A DNA stretch of 64,000 nucleotides from Diadophis punctatus similis (lineage: Eukaryota; Chordata; Lepidosauria; Squamata; Dipsadidae): contig JALIGW010000013.1 of the NCBI GenBank assembly GCA_023053685.1, forward strand, positions 12,364,001 to 12,428,000, in the 5' to 3' direction. This document shows, piece by piece, positions 1 through 11,897 of this stretch. Within the stretch, counting starts at the first letter, position 1; each line of letters starts with the position of its first letter. The translations under genes and the position numbers were made by a program. The notes beneath the pieces are model-generated. The model did not search any database. It was not told the DNA's origin and worked only from the letters and a program-made list of their open reading frames with translations.

Positions 1-296
1 TACGTCCTTCCATCTCACAGAAAATGACAAAGTTCCACTTTGAATTGAATATCAGTTTTAATATCCATTTGAACCAGCATGGCCGAAGTAGCAATATGTA
101 TTCCCATGATTGATCTGTAAATAGCTCATCTGATCAATATGGTGTAGTTTAACAATTGATTGACAGAAATATATTCGGTTCCATATTATCCTCCTCCTCC
201 AGACAACAGGGACATGTTCTAAGCGCTAAGTAGTTTATTAGATGCATACTATGTCCTTGTTTCTGTATTATTTATCTTCCCTTCCCTTACACACAT

Positions 297-299
297 ACA

Positions 300-332
<33 letters not shown>
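297..332. repeat. (CA)n microsatellite
   Basis: An almost uninterrupted run of CA dinucleotides follows an acacacata-rich lead-in. No other feature is associated with it. Confidence 0.95.
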
Positions 333-335
<3 letters not shown>

Positions 336-649
336 TGTTTGGATTCTCCTAATCTTTTCCTAGCCTAATCTTTTCCTAGCCAAAGGATTGATACTTTTGT
401 CTTTCTTTTCAAGGGCAAATTGATAGTATCACGCCCTTTCTAGCCATTCAGAACCCAACAAATCTTATTAACTAGTTTACTGTACTGCATATTGAAATGT
501 AAAGGGGGCGATATCCTAGATTTGGCTTACTGGATACATATACTTTAGCACCCCCTGTATTTCAGTTTTTGATCCTCTTGCAAACAGACATTTGATGCAG
601 TAGGGTAATCTTACCCATTTTCTGGAGAAAGAAAGAATATTTTTAAATT

Positions 650-1035
650 TATTTGTCAAATTTAAGTACCGTCCTTCTCACCCTCAGAATGACTCTGGGC
701 AGTGTACAGTTAAAAGCATAAAAGCCTAAAAACTATATAAAAATACATTACATCAATAAAAGGAGATAGATAAAAACAAGGATAAATAGTTAAAAGTTAA
801 GTTAGAAGTTAAGAGGCAGGACAAGCAGCATCAAGGCACCAACCAAACCCAGGGTTGCATGCTGCTCAGTGAGCTCCATTTGAGTTGGCAGAGCCAGATC
901 TTCAAACTCCTTTGAAAGGCCACGAGAGTGGGGGCTGGCTCACCTCTAGAGAGGAGATATTCAAGAGGGCCAGGCAGGAGCATAGAGGGCCCTCTTCCTG
1001 GATCCTGCCAGTTGAAATTCTCTAACTGACGGAGT
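650..1035 (-). repeat. Dispersed LINE/SINE-like repeat, degraded
   Basis: The segment starts with an atttatttgtcaaattta tract and then reads as a recurrent reptilian repeat 3' end seen from the minus strand (text such as gactctgggcagtgtacag). Related wording, also near atttattt or aaataaata tracts, is seen at about 56950-57250. The family is not assigned. Confidence 0.4.
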
Positions 1036-1574
1036 CTGTAACATACCTTCCCTGCCTGACTGGGTAGGGATGAGTCGGTTCCTCGGGTAACCTGTCCCCA
1101 TATTTAAAACCTAAATATTCTGCAAACCACCATTCTCTTTCCTTAGTCCCCAGAGGTTCATTGCAATATACAGATTTTGGAAACAAAAAATAATACTGTT
1201 ATGTCAGGACTGAGCCCATTAGGTGAAATGTTGGAAGTCTCAAAGTTCCTCTCCCATCAACCCACTGGTTCTTCTCACAATGACACCTTCTTCCTGCCTT
1301 GGTGTAGTTTTTACATATTGTCTTTGCCTATCTTCCAGTGGGATACTTTTACCTGATGTCCACCCAATAACCCCAACATAAAAAATGTAAAGGTATCCCA
1401 CAGCCAGTACACCTTATTGTCAAGTAGGAAAAGTAAAAGAAGCGGAGTAAAACGGAATGCATTCTATAGCACCATCTACTACCCTGTATGTGACTATGGA
1501 ATCATCCCCTTCTACTTTGAGAGCTAGATCAGTTTCTCAATGTACAGGCAAAATTAACTCCATTTTTAAAATAG

Positions 1575-1800
1575 AAAAAGGAGCGCAATGGTTCACATGG
1601 TTAGGACACTGGGCTGATGATCAGCAGGCTCGCGTTCAAGACCCAGTTGCTGCCATGGGACAAGGTGAGCTCCCATCACTCACTCCAGCTCCTGCAGACT
1701 CAGCAGTTTGAAAGGGGACAACCATGAGTAGATAGATGGATACCATTTTGGTGGGCAGCGTAGCAGGGACATGAAAGGAGACCCCTGAGCAATGGTAATG
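1575..1800 (+). repeat. tRNA-derived SINE, degraded
   Basis: It begins with a tRNA-like head: an A-box-like stretch (tggttaggacactgggc) and a B-box-like stretch (gttcaagaccc) about 35 bp apart. A body follows that resembles the SINE at 43325-44074 (agctcctgc, a gcagttt block, then gagtagatagat). The tail has decayed. The open frame across it has no coding support. Confidence 0.5.
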
Positions 1801-2389
1801 TCACCAGCTAATCTTCTCAACCCATTATTGTAGTATTAAAAGAGAAAAAAGTAATAATTTCCTCTTTAGTTCCATGCAAAACAATTAGTAGTGCAGGAGA
1901 TAAGAGAACTGTGAAAGTTCTGTGACAGCATCTCAAGTACAAGAAAAAAGTGCAAAAAATTAAGATTCTGAACAGATGTCTTTATGATGGCATTGCTTTA
2001 TTATTTAAGACATTCACTGAGCTTGCACTGTGAAAATATTCATTAGAAACTACCTACCAACTCACCTACCATCTAAGTGACATTCAGCTGACAGTCTGGA
2101 GCACGAAGTGCATCTTTATATTTTCATTTGTCACGGCTTGTTTCTTACAGATATTTGTTGTGTCCAGTGTATGAGAATTCTGGGAATACAATGTACTCTG
2201 TTTGTACTGGCCTGCAATTGCAATAAGCTGAATTGAGCACCCATATATTACTGAAAAATGCATTCAAAAGGATATTAATGTAATGTCTTATTAAAAACTA
2301 ACATTTATAATTGTTCGAACTTAAATATTTGATTGTATTGCTACCACTTTGTGATCATTTGTGTAATATCTATTGCTCTTGTCTTCCAG

Positions 2390-2449
2390 AATGTCTGCTT
2401 CATTTTTCCTCAGTTTTTATACCAATTCTTCTGTGGATTTTCACAACAG
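2390..2449 (+). CDS. ATP11A: ATP11A exon (M5 segment)
   Basis: This 60-nt exon encodes 20 residues, NVCFIFPQFLYQFFCGFSQQ, which match the M5 region of class VI P4-ATPases (ATP11 family, FLYQFFCGFSQQ block). It is flanked by a good acceptor (gtcttccag) and donor (cag|gtatct) and is phase 0 on both sides. ATP11A flips phosphatidylserine and phosphatidylethanolamine to the cytoplasmic leaflet of the plasma membrane and endosomes with a CDC50A partner (family knowledge). The next exon continues in frame, so this is a functional exon and not a relic. Confidence 0.93.
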
Positions 2450-3537
2450 GTATCTGAGAATATCTTTCATTTTATGAATCAACATAAATTTTGCTTTTAT
2501 AGTATTTTATTTATTTCAGTCAATTTTTTTTCCTTCAGTATAGAGTTGAATGAAAACTCTTAGCTTTTTTCCAGTTGGGGCTTTTTGGACAATTCAGCTT
2601 GCATTAATTCTGGATAGCAGTGGATGGGCATCAATGGAAACATTGAAATTATATTTAATGTGAGCTTGGAAGGATTCCACATTTGCATAGACATAGCACA
2701 TCAGGCAATCTACTTTTTAATTTTTTTCTGCTGAAAAACCAGAAAGGAACATGTAGACATTTGAATCTCCTAAATTGCTGGCTATTTCTTGAATTTAATG
2801 TGTAAACACATCTTCTAACCTACTCTTTTACCTATTTTTTATTCCTTGTAATATACTGTAAGTAGTATAATCTTTACTAGTTAAAATATGCAAATTTGCA
2901 GTGAAGGTCACAGATTCTTAAGTTTATGTACAATTGAAAGATAACAATTCTTCTGTATTTCTTATTTTTGTAAGGTACAGTAAGTAGACTTGTCAGCAAT
3001 GCTGCAAGACCACTCATGCTTATTTTTGTCCTCAGTTGTCACAAACCATTGTTTTCATTAGTCTTCTATTTATGTGAGATATAAAGCAATAATGCACAAT
3101 GTCTTTGCAAGTGTTTGTTATCAGGTAGTGATTGCTGCACGAAACACAAAACCAACTTTATGCCTGAAATAGCCAAAGCTAATCATTTTACAGTCATATT
3201 TGTTTTAATGGATAAGAAATATATTCTTTGGTTATTTCTATTGTAATAGGAATGCTTATAATTAATTTGATTTTGCTGTTTTTATATTTATTTAATGTCC
3301 ATAGCTAATTCAATACAATTTTTTTAATCTAATCAGAAGTAGCATACAAATTAAAGTTTGCTGAATTGAAGAGTACAGTTACAATGGTTAATACTGGTTA
3401 TAACATTCATTAACTAGGATAGTAGTAATATAATATCTGCTAATTGGTGATTTCCAGTTTCTTTTATTTCCCCTTATAATTCCTTTTATGACAATATTTT
3501 ACTAAAAAAAATAATCTGTGTTTTTTTTTGTCTACAG

Positions 3538-3665
3538 CCTTTATATGATACTGCGTATCTTACTCTGTATAATATCAGCTTTACTTCACTTCCTATTTTG
3601 TTATATAGTCTAATGGAACAACATGTGAGTTCTGAGACACTCAAGAGAAATCCTATACTATACAG
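3538..3665 (+). CDS. ATP11A: ATP11A exon (M5-M6 loop and M6)
   Basis: This 128-nt exon encodes 42 residues plus the first two bases of an Arg codon. It starts [20 protein letters not shown], the conserved M6 region of P4-ATPases (TLYNxxxTSLPxL), continues through LYSLMEQHV, and ends NPILY before the split Arg. The acceptor (tgtctacag) and donor (acag|gtattt) are clear. The phase-2 end joins exactly to the one-base start of the next exon. All codons are open. Confidence 0.95.
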
Positions 3666-4162
3666 GTATTTGCTCATTGTTTGAACAGGTAGATGAGACC
3701 AGTTAATTCATATTGTATTTCTGAAGGATAGGCAAGCCTTGTGTGTTGGAGCAAGAGATGTTTATGTCAGTGAAATTTATTGTGTGCATACATTAAATAT
3801 TCCCAGCAGGAAAACAACACAGGAACTTTGTTTAGGATTGATTAATCAGCATACATAGCTAAAAATTACAGCCCGCGTACCCAGTAATAATTATTGTTTA
3901 TAATTGAAAAACAATTGAGTTCAAATTTGCTTAAACACAAAACATAGTTGTCGTCTAAGCATTGTCACAATTTCTCAGCTAAACTCTGTGATATAGGATT
4001 TATCAATGGAATCACTGATGAATAAATAATTTCAGTAATATACGGTAATTAATATTTACAAAAATCACTTGGGAACAAATATCCAAGTATGCATGTCGTA
4101 TATAATCTGCATCTACTTAAAGAAAAAAAACTCATTGAAATGAAGCAGTGTTCTGGGGACAT

Positions 4163-4386
4163 CTAGTGTTGTTTTTTATTACTTGTGTGCATGCTTTTGA
4201 GTAATTTTGACTCCTGGAGACTGCCTAGACTGGTCCCTGAAGTTTTCTTGGCAAGATTTTGAAAGTGGTTTGTTACTGTTTCGTAAGGCTAAGAGTTGAT
4301 CACAAGTTTACCCAACTAGCTTTGTGCCTAAGGCAGGACTTGAACTCACGGTCTCCACCTGGTATCTCAACTAAATTGGCTCTCTT
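4163..4386 (-). repeat. Sauria-type SINE with BovB-like tail
   Basis: Read on the minus strand, it begins with a tRNA-like head (gagagccaatttagttgag, then a B-box-like gagttcaagtcctgcctta). A middle section follows, and then a 3' part of the BovB-derived type (aatcttgccaagaaaact, gtctccaggagtc, and a final actcaaaagcatgc). This head-plus-BovB tail structure is known of Sauria SINEs, mobilised by BovB LINEs. It sits in an ATP11A intron, antisense to the gene, 405 bp upstream of the next exon. Confidence 0.75.
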
Positions 4387-4791
4387 AAAATAAAGTAAAT
4401 CATGTATTGGATATATCTGAGTCTTCCTATATGAAAGAATTTAGGGCAGCCTTGCTCATTTTGGTACCCTGCAGATAAAGTGACCTTCAATTCCCTTAAT
4501 TCTCCCTAGAAGGGAATTATAACAGTTGAAGTGAAACACTTCTAGTGGAAATCCTGGTTTAAGTCTCAACAAGAAGATATAGAGAGACTGAAACATCAGC
4601 ATAGAAATGCATGCGGCCTGAGGAATTTCTGGGAAGTGAAGTCACATATCTTAAAGCTAGCAAGGTTTAAAAAAAACTCTGGTCTTCATAAAGTCCATAG
4701 AAACATTACAGCATTTCTTTTCGTAATAAAAACATTTATTTTTCTTTATTTCAAATGTTTAAAAAAATGAGTAACATATGTTATTATTCAG

Positions 4792-4927
4792 GGATGTTGC
4801 CAAGAATGCTCACCTACGATGGCGTATATTCATTTACTGGACATTCTTGGGAGCTTTTGATGCTGTCGTCTTTTTCTTTGGTGCCTATTTCTTGTTTGAC
4901 AATTCAACTATGACCAGCAATGGGCAG
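4792..4927 (+). CDS. ATP11A: ATP11A exon (M7)
   Basis: The 136-nt exon contributes the last base of a split Arg codon and then 45 residues, beginning DVAKNAHLRWRIFIYWTFLG and ending FDNSTMTSNGQ. The RDVAKNxxLRWRxFIYWT block and the hydrophobic FDAVVFFFGAYFLF stretch match M7 of ATP11A. The NSTMTSNGQ ending lies in the extracytoplasmic M7-M8 loop. The acceptor is ttattcag and the donor is cag|gtttgt, leaving phase 0. NST is a potential N-glycosylation sequon in this loop. Confidence 0.96.
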
Positions 4928-6163
4928 GTTTGTATCTAAAGTTTTGGAAGCTGTTTTAGAGGAAATAATTGGTTTCTCTTTGGGTGCATTTATGCTGGCA
5001 TGTATTCTCTAAGGATTCAGGAATGTCTACAGATTGAATGAAGTATTCTGGAGAGAAAAAAACCAGGAAGCTAAATACGTTTATGTGTTTTCTTTCTCAT
5101 TAAATGTAATTCTAAGTTTCCTAATTCTGCTCTAGTTATTATTACAGGCAATTTTTAAAATGGGAAGCTGGTAGGGGTGTTATTTGAACTTGTTATGTTG
5201 CGTTCAGAGTACAATTTACCTTAAAGCCTTTCCTGTATGGTTTACTCTGATGTATCCCTGACATTCCTCTTCACAAGTTCAGCTCCAAGCATACTCAGAT
5301 CAGACCTATTTATCCAGAACATCATGAACCATTCATAATTCACAGTATTTCCATCATGGCCAGATTGGCATGGTCCAAAGGAGAAAGAGAATATTCCAAA
5401 ATTCTCTAGAACATTCCATTCTCAGGACAGTAGGCTTTGTACTTCCGTTTAGCTCCATAAAGCCCCTGCCAAATGAAACAAGGCAGGTGGCTTCTAGACA
5501 GAAATGATGACGATGATGATGATTGAAATAAGGCTCCATCAGTTGATTATATTGGTAAAGAAAGTTACCCGGAATTCTATCAAATCCTAGACTGAATTTT
5601 AGGTGTTTTGTCCCTTGAAGAGAGGAATGAATTCTCTTCATTCACATATACACAGAAAGCCAGGAATCCTAGATTATCAGTATATGTAATCTTCATCTTT
5701 TTAATTATTTAAAACTAACTTGCCTGTGGGAAAACTAAAGGCGTTGGTTTATATTTTTAAAAGTATCTTAATAGAGATCTTAGTTAGTGGCTAACTTCTA
5801 TTAAGGGCTAGTAATAATTTTTTTAAAAAACCAAACAAATTATAGGAGTTAAATGGGGTACAAGTCACTTGAAACATTTATTCAATGAATTATACAACTT
5901 TAGTTAAGCTATTTTCAATATGTGATGTATTACATCTTCCACTTTAAAAATAGATATCATATAGTTAAGTAGCATAATTAATTTGAAAAGAACAAAGTAT
6001 ATCCATTTAAACAAAATTCTATTTGTACTTTTTGTTAAGAACATAATTTAAAACATATTTTAAAGTCCTTCGGCTTTTATTTGCACATTAACATTTTGCA
6101 GTTTGTTTTATTTGTGTCTTGCTTTTTTCTTTTCTTCCTCCTTTCTTCTCTTTCTGTCTTCAG

Positions 6164-6187
6164 CTAATGACAGTCAACACTCACATG
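6164..6187 (+). CDS. ATP11A: Candidate 24-nt ATP11A microexon
   Basis: A 24-nt segment encoding LMTVNTHM lies between a long pyrimidine tract of about 40 nt ending in gtcttcag and a strong donor (atg|gtaaga). It is a multiple of three and both neighbouring exons meet at phase 0, so inclusion would add eight residues to the M7-M8 extracytoplasmic loop directly after SNGQ without a frameshift. Size, frame and pyrimidine tract are typical of regulated, often neural, microexons. I do not know of a described ATP11A microexon here; RNA evidence is needed. Confidence 0.5.
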
Positions 6188-6569
6188 GTAAGACTGCTGT
6201 GGTTTTGTCATGATGTGTGTTTTTCTCTATTGCAATTCAGATATTCATAGGGGGGGAAATCACATTTTTTTCCTTTTTTGCCTCCTGTATGCTGTGCCAA
6301 AATAATAAAAAAAATTAATTTAATTTTTTTAAGCAAAGAATTGTATGGGATTTAAAAAAATCTTGCTTCTTTTTGTTTACTTTATTTTTGCTCAGCTAAT
6401 TTTCATGTTTGTATAATTTAATTACATTAGAATAGTTACTGTTAACACACACACATATAAATGTGGCTGAATTTCAATTAGGTAAGAGAGTTAGGAAAAT
6501 AAGGTAGGTAGTTTTGGGGAAAATAAACAATTAGTAAAGCTACAAGAAACATAAAGTAATAGTGTAGAT

Positions 6570-7138
6570 CAGTGTTTCCCAAACTTTTGACATATGTGTA
6601 CCCCTTCTATAATTTTCGTAACGCTGAGTACCACTCATAAAATTGTAGGATAAAAATTGTATTTTATAAAAATAATCAAAATCAGTGGAACTTACTAAAG
6701 CACAATAACAGGCGCCCAGAACTAACTATTAAAGAAGTAAGTTGTCTTTGTAATGAAGTGCAGTATATTCACGCCGTGTCATGCCTCACAAGACTGTCTA
6801 ACCGTTAGATAACACTGCAATTCTCTGGCGTTTAAACAGCTCCGCGGCTCAACGTCAACTGTTATTTGTCCGCAGTTTAAAAATGGTCGAACCCGAGCTG
6901 CGCGAAGGATGCGCAGAAGTTCCCGCCATAATGAGTTGCGATACGATATACGATGGCCCCAGTTCCCATGTAAAAACTGCGATACGCGCCTATTTCTTTC
7001 CTTGTTCTGTGGGCGCAGCTAAGCACGGTGCAGTGGATATTCCCACGTGATCCCCACCAAACTCCAGTGCAATGCGTACCCCCACCAAACTCTTCCCGTA
7101 CCCCTGGGGGTACGCGTACCACACTTTGGGAAACACTG
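6570..7138. mobile_element. Non-autonomous hAT element (569 bp)
   Basis: The terminal inverted repeats are cagtgtttcccaaac at the left and gtttgggaaacactg, with one mismatch, at the right. A perfect 8-bp target duplication, gtgtagat, flanks the element at 6562-6569 and 7139-7146. The interior is AT-rich on the left and GC-richer on the right, where the text taccccctggggg-like is partly palindromic. No transposase frame remains. The 130-aa minus-strand frame inside it is not a recognisable protein. Confidence 0.9.
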
Positions 7139-8449
7139 GTGTAGATCATTGATACAGATGAATTAAAATAACTCACAAACTTAAACCATCTAGGCAACTT
7201 TTGACACTCTATATTTAAACCACACTTTATCAGGGCTTCTGTTCCAAAGACTGTGATCGGTTCTATCATACTTGCTGTGTGAACCTGCCCTAATGCTAAA
7301 GTTCACACTTCAAGGCTATTCTCTACCATTCCACATTTTCAGGAGTTATAGACAGTTCCTGGAGAGAAAAAAACCTTCACAGGTAGTCTCATCTGTCAAG
7401 TTTTTTCCCCATGGAGCAAAAATATAAATCTTTTTTTCTTTTACCATAAGCTGGCTTTCTATTTAAGTTAAGCATTTTCTAAATGTTTGTTGGAGATGTG
7501 TTTGTTTTTAGACTTGCTAGCTACTTCTAGGAAAATATGACTTTATATGTTGGCTGTGTAATTTTTTTTTAATTTCAAAGGTAGTTGGATCCCTGTGAGA
7601 TGAATAAAAAAAATTTCAGATCACTTCTACATTGTCTTTGTTCACTGGTTACATGGGCAACCATATAAATTTATTTAATAGATAGATAGTTCCATTCTAT
7701 ATAAAAGCTTTTGAACATTCTGGACTGGCTCAACAACAATTAAGTATGTTTCTTTCTGTGTGCATAGTTTGTTGTGCTCTTATTACCATAGCTACAGTAT
7801 ATGGAGTTACAGTTGCATCAGAATTCTCATGATACAACTTCTCATGAGGCAGGCTTGCTTGCTTATTATCTGTCTGTCTATTTCCAAGCCACCCACTCCC
7901 ACAGTTCTCTGGGTGCTGAGCCATAGAACCAAAACAATAAAATAAAGCAAATGAAACATTGGCATGGGCCAAGACATAGTGGAATAAGATTGTACCTGCT
8001 TGTGAAGAGCCAGGGTGGGTACGGCATAAAACTGGTGGGGTTGGGGGGTAGTTATATAAGGTACATGGTATTACTGAGAAATTCTGTTGACAGGCCCATG
8101 TCCCATGTGCTCCAGAAAATTGGGGGACTCCCAGCACGGCACCTCACAATGATGAACCAGGTAGCTAGATTTGATTGTACAAGGAGTTGTCTGATAAATG
8201 TGCTAATGTAAGGTTTTTAAGGATATAACTTTATCCTTTGAATTTGGTCTGGAAGCCAGGTTTTATGCTGCTGGCATATATTGATAATATATGCCAACAA
8301 GGTAGCTGCTGCATTGTGTACCAGCCAAAACTTCTGGGTCATCTCCTACAGCAGTGACATGAAGATTACATTGCAGTAGCCCATTCAACTAACTGTTGAT
8401 AAAAGTATGAGTCATTGTGACTAAATCATCCTGGTTCAACTAGAATCAT

Positions 8450-8990
8450 AATTGTCCCAAAGGTGCTTTCCAAAAGGCAACTGGACCTTCTTTGTTGTTT
8501 ACCATGAATATTTTGCTTCTGAAGAAACTTCTTGGATGAAAAGCAAAATGTCTTCAAGGAAAAAACAAAGAAAGTCCAGTTGCTTTTGGAAAGCATCTTT
8601 GGAACAACCGTGACCTGGAAGACTGAGATTCTCCATAGACATTTAGGGTCCTTGGTGCTCTCTGAGCTTGCTTGTTTTGTTGCAGGCATTTCATTATCCA
8701 AACTAGGCAAGATCATCAGTATTGGTAAGGAGTGCAGTTTGTTGCCAGTTTATATTCTAGTGGCGTGCCTGTCAGTGTTGGTCTTAGAGATTCTTTGATT
8801 GGGCTTTGCTGTTGGCTTCTTTGGCAGTTTCTTGATTGGGGAATTGTTTACTTGATTGCTGGTCTAATGTTAACTTTGGAGTTAATTTATGCTGATCTGG
8901 GTACTGATTGCTGGTGGAGAGGTGCTTGGGTCTTTTTGTTCCTTTTTGGGCTGGGTGATAGTCTCTTTTGCATAGTCTACAGATATTCTA
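8450..8990. repeat. Retroelement 3'-end-like repeat with inverted arms
   Basis: Two arms of about 38 bp, at roughly 8456-8494 and 8565-8602, are inverted copies (gtgctttccaaaaggcaact against its complement). The spacer contains the motif ttgcttctgaagaaacttct. The downstream text (ctctgagcttgcttgttttgttgcaggcatttcattatcc) resembles a repeat common in reptile genomes. I suspect a Penelope-like or LINE 3' end but cannot assign it firmly. Small open frames on both strands across it are by-products. Confidence 0.45.
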
Positions 8991-9124
8991 TTGATGGCTG
9001 ATTTGTCAGAGTACCAGGCTTCCAGCCTCCCTGTAGAGGTTCACCAGTAAATGATCTGTCCATGGCAGGGAAGAAATCAAAATCCCCCCCCCCCAATCCA
9101 GAATTGCTTTGACAGAAAAACTAG

Positions 9125-9560
9125 ATTGGGTGTGTAACCGCTACAATGAGTTGGCTCCTGGGTGACTTTGGGCCAGGCCTCTGGTGGCCATAAACTCCTG
9201 AGCTGCCTCTGACCCAATACCTAGGGATGGCAGGTTGAAATCCCCAGCAACATAAGTCCAGGGAACTCCACTGCCAGCCACAGCCATGGAATCAAGAAAC
9301 TCAGGCAGGGAGGTTGCTATACAAGTAAGGAGGCCGATACAACAGCAACAGCTGTTGCAACAGCTGCATCTGGCAATCTGTGGAGCAAGGCCCCTGGATG
9401 CCTCCCAAGTATCCCGGATGGTCACTGCCACTCCCCTACCCCTACCTGGAGTCGAGGCTGATGCCAAACCCAGGAACTGGCTAGGCAGATCTCAAAGAAC
9501 AGAATCCTCTTGCCCCAGCCAGGTCTTATTGATACAGTCTTCTCAACAATTAAGTCGTGG
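9125..9560 (-). pseudogene. Possible non-LTR endonuclease fragment
   Basis: A 108-codon open frame on the minus strand (9141-9467) contains WTYVAGDFNLPSLG, which resembles the GDFN catalytic motif of the apurinic-type endonuclease in non-LTR retrotransposons. A CAG/CTG-rich patch (near 9345-9370) interrupts the usual spacing upstream of the motif. No reverse transcriptase follows. The local base composition is richer in GC than the surrounding intron, which fits an insertion. The motif is short, so the assignment is tentative. Confidence 0.35.
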
Positions 9561-10096
9561 CTCAAGTGGTTTTATTACAGGCTGATCTAGCATTCATCAC
9601 CAGCCACTGATAGCCCAGGGCCTTGAAAACTTGAATTGTTATAAAAATGTTCAGTATTCATATAAACATAAACAACTGATACTGAATTATCTGTATCTCA
9701 TTCATTTTAATGCCAGATTAAAATGGTCATTATTATGAAAATGGACATATTTTTAAATAATGTTAAATATTTTCCCATAAATATGGAAATGTATGTAAAA
9801 TCAAGGAAGATGTTTTAAAAAATATTAACATAAAACTGGAAACGAGTGCCGTGTGATTCATCTTATTTTGCTTATTTAGAAAAAAGTACCACCTTGTTGT
9901 CGATTTCACTCCTGAATCCTATTCTGTTTGTTGATTTCTAATTCTGATCACTATTTGATGCAAAGTTTTGGAATACACTGATACATGAGATCTAATATCC
10001 AAAATGTATTCATCATTTTAAAACTTATTTGTTGAAGAGGAAAATTTGAAATAGTGCATCCTTTTTAAAGTATAGTTCTTTCACTATACCTCAGAG

Positions 10097-10186
10097 CAGG
10101 GGTATCCAACCATGGCAAAAGCTGGCTGGGGAATTCTGGGAGTTGAAGTCCGCCAGGCTTAAAGTTGCCATGGTTGGAGACTCCTG
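10097..10186. mobile_element. Short palindromic hAT MITE (90 bp)
   Basis: It is bounded by a perfect 8-bp duplication, cctcagag (10089-10096 and 10187-10194). Its ends, caggggtatccaacc and ggttggagactcctg, are imperfect inverted repeats. The centre carries gaattctgggagttgaagtc, the same core as the element at 31945-32079. Confidence 0.9.
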
Positions 10187-10911
10187 CCTCAGAGGGTTCT
10201 TCATCTCTCAAGAGTGGGAAGCTATCCACAAGGGGGAGAAGATATTGTAACATTATTCTAATTATTCTGCAAGTGGAGTTACACATTTCTGGATCCGTCA
10301 TTTGGTAGCTAAAGTTATTTTATTGGTATTATGGATTATTTTCAAATTACTTTTACTAGAAAGTGGATGAGTAGGTCATGAAAGAAAAGATAGAAATGTA
10401 ATACCAATCAGACCACCAATGATAAGGATGAGTATTGTTTTGTTTTACATTTGATATTAACAGAGAAAATCTTATGCAGGATGTAAGGTTTTTTTTTATT
10501 CTATTGGATTTATTCTTTGATAAGGATGCATAGGATTTAAATCTTCATGTATTATCCAATTTAAATGACATTTGATCTTTCCTTTCATAAACAGCCTTTT
10601 CAATCCAACTTCCCCATAATAGATGCATGGCACAAAATTGTGTGAATCATAAAATGTATTTTAAATACAGTATAATGAAAGTGTAAAATCATACACTATT
10701 GAAACACTATGTTTATTTATATCACAATGGAAATTTACAATTCCAGCCATTCTGTTTTATACCTGCATATCTTCTACCCCATACCCGAATTCATCAGTTG
10801 CCCAGTATTCCAGGTTCACTGATTATGATTGTATGCTGGGCAGGCAGGAGCTCTTTTTTTTGTGTGTGTGTATTTCTATATTTTGGTACTTGCTGAGGCT
10901 TCTGACTTTTA

Positions 10912-11318
10912 CAGGTAGTCCTCAATTTAACGACCACAATGGAGCCCAACATTCCTATTGCTAAGCAAAACAGTTGTTAAGTGAATTGTGCCCCATTTTA
11001 CAACCTTTTTTTGCCACAGCTGTTTAGTGAATTACTGCAGTTGTTAAGTAAATCATGCAGTCATTAAGCAAACCTGGCTTCCCCCATTAACCTTGCTTTT
11101 CAGAAGCCAGCTACGAAGGTTACAAGAATTACCACATATCTCCGGGAGAGTGTAACTGTCAAACATACATGTCAATTCTCAAGTGCCTGAATACTGATCA
11201 CATGTCCATGGGGTTACTGCAACTGTCAAGTTAAAAACTGATCATAAATCACTTTTTTCAGTGCCATTGTAACTTCCAACCATCACTAAACAAATGGTTG
11301 TAAGTTGAGGAGTACCTA
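10912..11318. mobile_element. Tigger/pogo-like palindromic element, copy 1
   Basis: The left end, caggtagtcctcaattta, is inverted at the right end (agttgaggagtaccta), with TA dinucleotides on both sides as expected for a TA target duplication. The interior repeats the motif gttaagtgaatt and its complement, so the whole element is nearly self-complementary. Tigger-like ends (CAGGTAGTCCTCGACTTACG type) are inferred from memory of such families. Confidence 0.8.
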
Positions 11319-11437
11319 TATATGGGCTGTAGCATTATGACTCAATCTTAGAAAGCTGAATTCAGTAGTAGTATACAGGATGAGTTGCAAGCATTAAATG
11401 CTTAATTCCCATGTGTCATCATCATATTGGTCTATTA

Positions 11438-11818
11438 CAGGTAGTTCTCAACTTACAACCATTTATTTAGTGACTCTTCAAAGTTACAACAGCACTATAA
11501 AAAGTGACTTATTATCAGCCATCACACGTGTTATAGCATCCCCAAGCTCCTGTGATCAAAATTCAGGTGCTTAGCAACCAGCATCATCTAAGAGGATTGT
11601 AGCATCCATGGATCATGTGATCATCATTTGCAACCTTCCCAACTGAATTCTGACAAAGTCAAGGGGGGGGATCTGGATTCACTTAACAACTTTGTGATTC
11701 ACTTAACAACTTTGTGATTGTTGATAGCAAAAAAGTTATAAAATCAGTCATGACTCCTTTGACTGCCTTGCTTGGGCAATTCTGGTCCCAACTGTGATCA
11801 TAAGTCTAGGACTACCTA
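11438..11818. mobile_element. Tigger/pogo-like palindromic element, copy 2
   Basis: The ends caggtagttctcaactta and ctaggactaccta are flanked by TA. It contains a direct duplication of about 21 bp (attcacttaacaactttgtg) near 11678-11720. It lies only 80 bp upstream of the ATP11A exon at 11898. Confidence 0.8.
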
Positions 11819-11897
11819 TAAACAACATTGTTCTAAAACAAAACCTTTTCTTTATTGGAATATCTAACCTAGGACTTATTTATTTCTTCCTGAATAG

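Larger units (their letters stand above)
1..2389 (+). other. ATP11A: ATP11A intron (5' part cut by window)
   Basis: No exon was recognised here, although the upstream P-domain and ATP-binding exons of ATP11A must lie before the window or remain unseen. The stretch holds a CA microsatellite, a 17-bp tandem duplication near 357-382, a dispersed repeat at about 650-1030 and a degenerate tRNA-derived SINE at about 1575-1800. It ends in the splice acceptor (gtcttccag) of the first exon in the window. Confidence 0.6.
4928..11897 (+). other. ATP11A: ATP11A intron
   Basis: This 7-kb AT-rich intron contains the candidate microexon at 6164-6187, a hAT element (6570-7138), a degraded retroelement region (about 8450-9560), a short hAT MITE (10097-10186) and two Tigger-like palindromes. 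The rest, including 7150-8450, shows only short open frames without recognisable products. Confidence 0.8.

Noticed and set aside
7730..8211. Frames of 135 codons (minus) and 86 codons (plus)
   Set aside because: No recognisable motifs or splice-site support; probably a degraded repeat inside the ATP11A intron.
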